Origin: a virus | Length of the DNA stretch: 36,878 bases | Reading direction: 5' to 3' (one strand) | Virus record (IMG/VR): IMGVR_UViG_3300005609_000319 | Coordinates: 1-36,878 of that record | In this document: positions 32,126 to 36,878 of the stretch, piece after piece | Numbering within the stretch: the stretch's first letter is position 1 | Layout: every line of letters begins with the position of its first letter | Translations under genes and position numbers: made by a program | Notes under the pieces: generated by a model | Database searches by the model: none | Told to the model about the DNA's origin: nothing | Seen by the model: the letters and a program-made list of their open reading frames with translations, nothing else

Positions 32126-34408
32126 TTAATGCGCGTCACCAGTTAGGTTCGAGTCTTGTTGGTGACGTGCTTCTTCTAAAAATTTGTTAATTCTTCTCGC
32201 GGCCATTACATGGCTACGCAAAAAGTCTTTAAACCACTTATTCTCTTTTTCCGTTAATGGCGTATGCAGCGACTTACGAGCATAATCCCAAGCAACTTCA
32301 AGCTCTGTGCGTAGAGTTTTAGCATTGCTTTCTGCAGCCATAGCTTGCTGTCTATTACGTTTTTCACGTCTTGCGGCTATGCCTTCAAGTTGTGCTTCGC
32401 TATAAGTTGGTTGTGAATTTTCATCACCTGCAGCTGCTGTTGGTTTAAAGTCATCAAGTGCTGAAATCATGCCGTTATCATGCGGTAAAGACGGTTGAGG
32501 AAATGCAGATAAGCTACTGTTTTTAGCCTTGTGGTAAGCCAACTCTTTCGCGTGAATTTCATCAACACCAAAGGTATCAGCCAACGCTTTAGCTGTTTTT
32601 CTAAAGTTACTAAGTACTTTGCGCTCTTGTTTTCTGCGAGCTTGAAATTCTTGAGGGCTAATATCACGACCAACTAACTCTTGGTTAACCGCTTCTATCC
32701 AGTAAACATCATCACCAATAGCATCAATGGGGTATAAAACCGCACGACCTACATCGCTTGGATCTACAAATACGCGCACTTTTACGCGATCCCATACGGC
32801 TTCCATTAATTCAGGTGCAACATATTTAACAGCGCCTGCTTTAACCATGCCGCGAACAACGGTGGCATCACTTACATAATTAAGTAATAAGTTAAGGGCA
32901 TCGGGGTTACTAATCATGCGTGGTTGATAAGCCGATTTTTGATAAACATTAAATGGGGTATCTTTAAGATCGCCATGCTCTTGATGGTGATAACTATATT
33001 CAAGCCAGTTATCTAAAAACTCTTGTAACTCACTACCCGTAAGCTTAAGTTCTTCAACTTTTTTATCTTCTCGCGTTTCTTTTTTACTAATACGCTCAGC
33101 GAAGCTTTTAGCAGCTTCAATTTGTTTTCTGTCACTAACATTGTGCCCAATATAGCTAGGCAACTTTTCAACAATAGAATGGCTTAACGTTCTAAAGAAG
33201 CGTTCAACATAGGGTTTTTCCCAACCTGAATAAGCTTTAGTTCTATGTTGATTAAAATCGAGCATGCTAAATAATGTACTAACTTTTTTACTTACATAAT
33301 CACTGCCATTATCGGTAACGGCTAAGCCGCCTTCGTTGATCATGCCCCATTCTAAAATAGTCTTTCTCAGCAACAAGCAAATACCTTCACTGCTTGAAGT
33401 AGGTGCAACCCAAAGCTTTACACGACGAGTAAAGACATCAATAACAGCAATAATGCTATGACGGCCATCTTTAAGCATGACGTCAGCAGGAGTTGAATCG
33501 AATTCCCAAATATCATTAGGACGCTCTAACATTTGGTGCATATAAGCGTGACCAAATAGCGGTCTGTGCTTGCTGTTATAGGCATCGGGGTTAGTAACAT
33601 AAGCAAACTCAGCACTATGCCGTTTTATCCAAGAGTTAACCCAACGTTGCACAGAACTAATAGAAGGAATTTCCCAATCAGGGTGATCCGTTTGTTGCAT
33701 GATCACTAACGACTGATGAATGGCTCTTGGCTTTTGTGCCAAGTGTGGTTTTTTAACCAAGAACGCCATCAAGAACTGCTCAACTTCGGGTTGACGGCTA
33801 ATAACCGACTTACCACGCGTACTGGTATAGTTTCCCGCTAAGGCTGTCATACCACCTTTATCTAGAGCTGACTGCCAACGGTATTTAAACTGCTTTGAAA
33901 TGGTTTTAACGGCTTTATAAATCCATTCAGGCAATTCAAGCGTTCGGTTTTTGTATTCACTAACAAACTGCAATAAACCATCAACTTCTTTTCCAACAGC
34001 TTTATGCGGTTCAATGTAAGTTTGGTAAGCTTGCAATATAAGCAATTTGGCTTGTGCTCTTTGCTGCGATTTTTCAGGCAGGCCATTAAATTGTAATAAA
34101 CCTTGTTCACGACCAGCTTGCTTTTGTTGATTACTAAGGTATTCCTGGCGCTCAACTTCAACAGCCAATTTACGGGCAGAACGAGCAGGCACTATTTCAG
34201 CCTTGGCCAGTGTTTCAGCAGCTTGTTTTGCTAAAAATTGTTGCGTAGCTTGTGGTAAAGAGCTGATGTGATATTCAAAGCCTTTGCCGACTGAGCACTT
34301 ACGCTTTTGCCAATTTTCTTTAGCCGCTTTTAAACGAATGTTTCTTGCGTTATTCGGTGTATCTGGCAGCGTTGATATTTCCTGTGCTGTGTACCATTCC
34401 TTAGTCAT
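32126..34408 (-). CDS. DDE transposase A, MuA-like
   Basis: A 760-residue transposase. The N-terminal part (about 1-80) is a MuA-type winged HTH starting W-Y-T-A-Q-E-I. The catalytic core has Asp304 (W-E-F-D-S-T), Asp366 (V-T-D-N-G-S-D) and Glu402 (P-Y-V-E-R-F-F), a DD35E spacing as in retroviral integrases, whereas Mu A has about 55 residues between the last two. A beta-barrel region (about 520-600) and a helical tail follow. It cuts and joins the phage ends and drives replicative transposition. It overlaps the Ner-like gene by eight bases. Confidence 0.95.
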   Translation of the reverse strand: MTKEWYTAQEISTLPDTPNNARNIRLKAAKENWQKRKCSVGKGFEYHISSLPQATQQFLAKQAAETLAKAEIVPARSARKLAVEVERQEYLSNQQKQAGREQGLLQFNGLPEKSQQRAQAKLLILQAYQTYIEPHKAVGKEVDGLLQFVSEYKNRTLELPEWIYKAVKTISKQFKYRWQSALDKGGMTALAGNYTSTRGKSVISRQPEVEQFLMAFLVKKPHLAQKPRAIHQSLVIMQQTDHPDWEIPSISSVQRWVNSWIKRHSAEFAYVTNPDAYNSKHRPLFGHAYMHQMLERPNDIWEFDSTPADVMLKDGRHSIIAVIDVFTRRVKLWVAPTSSSEGICLLLRKTILEWGMINEGGLAVTDNGSDYVSKKVSTLFSMLDFNQHRTKAYSGWEKPYVERFFRTLSHSIVEKLPSYIGHNVSDRKQIEAAKSFAERISKKETREDKKVEELKLTGSELQEFLDNWLEYSYHHQEHGDLKDTPFNVYQKSAYQPRMISNPDALNLLLNYVSDATVVRGMVKAGAVKYVAPELMEAVWDRVKVRVFVDPSDVGRAVLYPIDAIGDDVYWIEAVNQELVGRDISPQEFQARRKQERKVLSNFRKTAKALADTFGVDEIHAKELAYHKAKNSSLSAFPQPSLPHDNGMISALDDFKPTAAAGDENSQPTYSEAQLEGIAARREKRNRQQAMAAESNAKTLRTELEVAWDYARKSLHTPLTEKENKWFKDFLRSHVMAARRINKFLEEARHQQDSNLTGDAH

Positions 34409-34628
34409 GTTTCACTCCAACCAAATCAAACCCTATGGTTTCAGATAGCTTTGCTAATATTTCTATGGCTAACTTACGTTTTGGCTTGCGCCCTGTCTCA
34501 GGGGCGAACCACTGCACATACTTTTGCACTGTTCTTGGTTTGTAACCGTTAGCTTTTGCCCAAGACCTGCAACTCATGCCCTGCGCAAGTAATGCTGCAT
34601 GTATATGATTTGCTTTTTCTATCTGCAT
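34401..34628 (-). CDS. Ner-like early regulator (HTH)
   Basis: A 75-residue basic protein with a helix-turn-helix near residues 18-41 (S-C-R-S-W-A-K-A-N-G-Y-K-P-R-T-V-Q-K-Y-V). It is the first gene of the early operon and diverges from the repressor, the position of Mu Ner, which lowers early transcription. It overlaps the transposase gene by eight bases. Whether it is a true Ner homologue or an unrelated small HTH cannot be told from the sequence alone. Confidence 0.75.
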   Translation of the reverse strand: MQIEKANHIHAALLAQGMSCRSWAKANGYKPRTVQKYVQWFAPETGRKPKRKLAIEILAKLSETIGFDLVGVKHD

Positions 34629-34663
34629 AAATATAAACTCATGTTATTATCTTAAATGTTCGC

Positions 34664-34782
34664 AATGCGTAACCTTTTGCGCATTCAATAAATTACGCAC
34701 TGCGTAACTTTTGAAACATAATAGATCCGTTTCTTGCGCATTGCAATAAAAATCACGCGATCCGTTTCATTTTTTACGCATT
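34664..34782. repeat. operator family 1: six AATGCGYAA sites
   Basis: AATGCGYAA or near match occurs six times in both orientations: 34664-34672, 34677-34685, 34693-34701, 34699-34707, 34734-34742 and 34774-34782. Two of them form the 15-base perfect palindrome TTACGCACTGCGTAA (34693-34707). They fill the 174 bases between the Ner-like gene and the repressor, and are the likely binding sites for one of these regulators, or for the MuA N-terminal domain if the region serves as a transposition enhancer. Confidence 0.85.
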
Positions 34783-34891
34783 ACAAGTAAGAAAACAAAC
34801 AAATGACTGATTTAAAAGAAAAAAGTATAAAAACGGATCGGGGCAGCGATAAAGGGATCGGTGATCCGTTACTTAATAATAAAAACGGATC
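34724..34891. repeat. operator family 2: five AACGGATC sites
   Basis: The octamer AACGGATC or its complement lies at 34724-34731, 34759-34766, 34832-34839, 34863-34870 and 34884-34891. A sixth, GGATC-GGT-GATCC (34855-34867), is a dyad with one mismatch. Three of the five are inside the repressor coding sequence and encode parts of its N-terminal extension. The likely ligand is the repressor itself, for autoregulation. Confidence 0.8.
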
Positions 34892-35558
34892 TCTAGCAGG
34901 TAGAGTTGAGCAGGCAATAAAACCTGACAGCATACGAGCATTTGCGTCAAAAATTGATGTATCGGAAGGAACTTTACGCAGAATTCTAAAAGGTGAAGAC
35001 CCAAAGCTAAGTGTTGTTGAGAAAATAGCTCTAGAAGCCGATGTTAATTTCAACTGGCTTGTTAAAGGTGTGTCTGAAGGTATTAGCAGTGCTAATAATG
35101 TAGATATATGCGCTACTGTTAGTGTTGATGAGTTTAATGAAGAGTATGTACTCATCCCTGGCTACCATGTTTCAGTAAGCACAGGCCATGGCGCACTAAA
35201 CGGCGAGCATGAAGTTAAACGCCAGCTAGCATTTCGTAGTAAATGGTTGAGATTTAGAAAACTAAACGCCAGCGACCTAGCAGTTGTATTCGCCCAGGGC
35301 GACTCAATGGAACCAACTATCCATAATGGCAACACAGTTTTAGTAGACCTATCTGACACACAATTAAGAGATGGTTCTATCTATGTACTACGCTTTGGCC
35401 AAGAACTTTACGCCAAGCGCCTACAAAAGCGCTTTGACGGCTCTGTATGCTTAATAAGCGATAATAAAGAGTATGACGACCAAATAGTAAAAGAAGACGA
35501 ATTAGAGCAACTAGCCATCATAGGTAAGGTTGTTTGGATCGGTAAAGACTTGTATTAG
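34803..35558 (+). CDS. S24-type lysogeny repressor
   Basis: A 251-residue protein. Residues 1-35 are an unusual low-complexity tail encoded by operator DNA. A helix-turn-helix follows (about 42-75, S-I-R-A-F-A-S-K-I-D-V-S-E-G-T-L-R-R-I-L). The C-terminal half is an S24 (LexA/CI) peptidase domain with Ser168 in G-D-S-M-E-P and Lys205 in Y-A-K-R-L. Autocleavage in response to DNA damage is therefore plausible, unlike the Mu repressor, which is not LexA-type. It diverges from the Ner-like gene across the operators and heads a three-gene operon. Confidence 0.9.
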   Translation: MTDLKEKSIKTDRGSDKGIGDPLLNNKNGSLAGRVEQAIKPDSIRAFASKIDVSEGTLRRILKGEDPKLSVVEKIALEADVNFNWLVKGVSEGISSANNVDICATVSVDEFNEEYVLIPGYHVSVSTGHGALNGEHEVKRQLAFRSKWLRFRKLNASDLAVVFAQGDSMEPTIHNGNTVLVDLSDTQLRDGSIYVLRFGQELYAKRLQKRFDGSVCLISDNKEYDDQIVKEDELEQLAIIGKVVWIGKDLY

Positions 35559-35571
35559 GAGAATAAAAATA

Positions 35572-36261
35572 ATGGATTACGTTGCACCACAATTTGAGTT
35601 AGATGCATTTAATTGCCCACATTGCCGTGCTTATTCACAAATGGACTGGAGTACACTCTTTAGAGCAAAACAAGCACAGCGCACGCCTGTTCCGTACATG
35701 ATAGCAGTATGCACTAGATGTGGTAAAAACAATGTTTGGTTAAGGAAAGTAATTCAACGTCAACCTGAAATAATTACCTCTGGCAGAATGGTTTACCCTG
35801 ATGTAGTAACAACTCCTCCTGCTATAGCAGATATGCCAGATGACGTGAAAGCAGAATATAATGAAGCTGCAACTGTACTGAATAAATCCCCTCGCTCAGC
35901 AGCAGCACTACTTAGGCAAGCCTTACAAAAGCTAATGGTGCATTTAGGTGAACCAGGTAAGAAAATCGATGCTGATATCAGAAGCCTAGCTAAAAAAGAA
36001 AAATTACCAGCAATGCTAATAAAAGTGGCTGATACCATGCGTTTAACAGGCAATGACTCAGTTCACCCTGGTGAGATGTTAGATGAAGACAGAGACCATA
36101 TAGCCACTAAAATGTTCGACCTTCTAAATCACATTGTATATAGCGCAATTACTCAACCTAAAGAGTTTGAGGCCATGTACAACATGACACCGGAACACAA
36201 ACGAAAAGCCGCTGAAGAAAAAGACGCAAAAGCCAAGCTAATAGCAAAACAAGGAAGTTAA
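35572..36261 (+). CDS. DUF4145 protein with N-terminal zinc ribbon
   Basis: A 229-residue protein. The N-terminal part has C-P-H-C at about 14-17 and C-T-R-C at about 47-50, a zinc ribbon. The C-terminal part (about 95-210) is a DUF4145 domain (N-K-S-P-R-S-A-A-A-L-L-R-Q-A-L, and the D-S-V-H-P-G stretch). DUF4145 occurs beside or fused to restriction and other defence proteins. I start it at ATG 35572, with GGAG ten bases upstream and 13 bases after the repressor stop; an upstream in-frame start lies inside the repressor gene. It is co-transcribed with the repressor and thus made in lysogens. Confidence 0.8.
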   Translation: MDYVAPQFELDAFNCPHCRAYSQMDWSTLFRAKQAQRTPVPYMIAVCTRCGKNNVWLRKVIQRQPEIITSGRMVYPDVVTTPPAIADMPDDVKAEYNEAATVLNKSPRSAAALLRQALQKLMVHLGEPGKKIDADIRSLAKKEKLPAMLIKVADTMRLTGNDSVHPGEMLDEDRDHIATKMFDLLNHIVYSAITQPKEFEAMYNMTPEHKRKAAEEKDAKAKLIAKQGS

Positions 36262-36263
36262 CG

Positions 36264-36479
36264 ATGCCAAAAACTGTTGAACAAACTATTAAAAAATGTA
36301 AAAAATGCAAGAAGAAAACAGTTCACCTTAGAAATAATGACAAAACGGGCTTTGTGATGATGCTCGTCCACATAGCTTTAATTTTTGTAACAGCAGGAAT
36401 TTGGCTAGTATTACTTATCTTGGGATCAATATTAAATAAAAAGATTGGCGGCTGGATGTGCCAAGAATGCAGTAATTAG
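36264..36479 (+). CDS. small membrane protein with zinc-ribbon ends
   Basis: A 71-residue protein with an N-terminal C-K-K-C (about 12-15), a hydrophobic stretch long enough for two membrane helices (about 29-58), and a C-terminal C-Q-E-C (about 66-69). The four cysteines on either side of the membrane hairpin could meet to bind one zinc. AAGGAAG lies six bases before the ATG. It starts three bases after the DUF4145 stop, so the two are co-translated. Probably cargo acting with its neighbour; function unknown. Confidence 0.72.
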   Translation: MPKTVEQTIKKCKKCKKKTVHLRNNDKTGFVMMLVHIALIFVTAGIWLVLLILGSILNKKIGGWMCQECSN

Positions 36480-36496
36480 ATTATTTCTCATTTTAG

Positions 36497-36527
36497 GCGG
36501 TTTAATCTAAGATAGAATTTAAACCGC
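36497..36527 (+). terminator. terminator of the repressor operon
   Basis: GCGGTTTAA and TTAAACCGC pair, with an inner TCTA/TAGA extension, and a pyrimidine-rich exit follows. It lies 17 bases after the last stop. Copies of TTTCTCATTT flank it (36484-36493 and 36534-36543). Confidence 0.72.
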
Positions 36528-36600
36528 TCGACTTTTCTCATTTCAAAACAATTTTTAAAACAACCTTAAAATTTCATTTAAAGTCTTTTAAATAAAGGTC

Positions 36601-36620
36601 TCCCACAAATTCCCGCAAAT
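36601..36620. repeat. tandem 10-mers near the phage end
   Basis: TCCCACAAAT is followed directly by TCCCGCAAAT, nine of ten bases alike, 44-64 bases inside the terminus. Terminal repeats in Mu-like phages are transposase-binding sites, so this may be one. The gap 36480-36664 holds no gene. Confidence 0.55.
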
Positions 36621-36659
36621 TTTTAGATTATCTCGGTTTTTTACATTCTTAATGACTGG

Positions 36660-36669
36660 TTACACATCC
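36660..36669. other. prophage terminus and target-site flank
   Basis: On the plus strand the phage ends GGTTACA (36664) and the disrupted gene begins CATCC (36665-36669). The element thus ends in CA, and reads TGTAACC inward on the minus strand. Homology to the intact protease gene stops precisely here, so the terminus is placed to the base. Mu-like transposition duplicates five target bases, so the other junction should show the same five (GGATG on the minus strand). Confidence 0.82.
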
Positions 36670-36878
36670 ATTAGCCACTTACCGCCTTCAACATCAATAT
36701 CTCTGTTGTCGGTTGGGGTAAAGTAACCATCAGGTAAAATTTGCACACGGTTGCTTGTACTTGGGTTTATAGCGTTATCGGCAAAAGTAAGCACAGCAAC
36801 ATTGGCTGTTACTTGTTTAGTGAGAATGGCTAAGCCAAGGTTTTGGCTAAGTGATTTTTTGTTTGGGAATGTTTTCAT
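36665..36878 (-). pseudogene. 5' fragment of another Mu-like protease gene (gpI)
   Basis: The last 214 bases of the window code, on the minus strand, for 71 residues that match the start of this phage's own protease at 65 of 71 positions; the frame then runs two codons into phage DNA and stops. Substitutions are spread along it, so it is not a recent duplicate of the local gene. It is the host-side part of a related prophage gene interrupted by this insertion. The window ends at its ATG. Confidence 0.85.

Larger units (their letters stand above)
1..36664 (-). mobile_element. Mu-like transposable prophage (one end inside window)
   Basis: The gene content is that of a Mu-type transposable phage: repressor diverging from a Ner-like gene, transposase A and B, DUF3164, gp16, Mor, lysin, gp25 to gp29, MuF, gpG, gpI/Z, gpT and gp36, in Mu order on the minus strand. 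The tail genes are of siphovirus type, as in B3 and D3112. The repressor-side end is placed at 36664/36665. There, homology to a related protease gene stops and the phage begins, reading inward on the minus strand, with TGTAACC, so it has the expected TG terminus. The other end is not seen; the last gene on that side stops at base 1. Coordinates on the left are therefore the window edge. Confidence 0.93.

Noticed and set aside
1-36878. CRISPR arrays, tRNA or rRNA genes
   Set aside because: No regularly spaced repeats with spacers and no tRNA-like cloverleaf or rRNA sequence was recognised.
36665-36878. Reading the right-edge protease frame as a complete small gene
   Set aside because: It stops two codons past the junction with the phage terminus, and matches only the first part of a 400-residue protein, so it is a disrupted fragment.

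Overview
The window is most of a Mu-like transposable prophage in an AT-rich marine gammaproteobacterium; the low GC and protein style fit the Alteromonadales (Colwellia, Thalassotalea, Pseudoalteromonas), but that host guess is inference. Nearly all phage genes read on the minus strand, so the phage map runs from the right side of the window to the left. One phage terminus is visible at 36664/36665. The other lies beyond base 1.

Right to left. At 36665-36878 is a fragment of a second, related phage protease gene, cut exactly where this prophage begins, so the element appears to have inserted into another Mu-like prophage. At 34803-36479 (+) is a lysogenic operon: S24-type repressor, a DUF4145 protein and a small zinc-ribbon membrane protein. 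An operator region (34664-34891) carries two different repeated motifs. The early operon (27299-34628, minus) follows: Ner-like regulator, transposase A, target-DNA ATPase B, small HTH and unknown proteins, DUF3164, gp16 and the Mor activator. A cargo island follows (25048-27280): a membrane/TPR protein, a 53-residue gene and an opposite-strand membrane protein.

The lysis and head operon (16514-24705) holds a GH108 lysin, a 3-TM holin, a DksA-like zinc finger, gp25- to gp27-like proteins, large terminase, portal, a MuF protein carrying a C-terminal HELGH zincin-like domain, and gpG. A tandem pair of PutAbiC-like membrane proteins (14596-16390) comes next. The protease/scaffold, capsid and neck genes (11233-14536) follow. 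They are joined to a long non-contractile (siphovirus, B3/D3112-like) tail module rather than a Mu contractile tail: tail tube, frameshifted chaperone pair, tape measure, SGNH-hydrolase fibre, DUF1833, NlpC/P60 and TipJ. The window ends with a lipoprotein moron.

Regulatory logic. The lysin and protease genes, 10 kb apart, share one control module: a 20-nt box (19/20 identical) exactly 34 nt before the ATG, then a 9-bp dyad whose 3' arm ends in the start codon and whose arms differ by compensatory changes. I read these as the equivalents of Mu Plys and PI, probably driven by the single Mor/C-family activator. Accessory genes sit directly upstream of both copies. Other clear signals are a canonical A AAA AAC frameshift site with a downstream stem-loop in the tail chaperone pair, a strong terminator just after the capsid gene, and an internal Shine-Dalgarno/ATG for a scaffold inside the protease gene.
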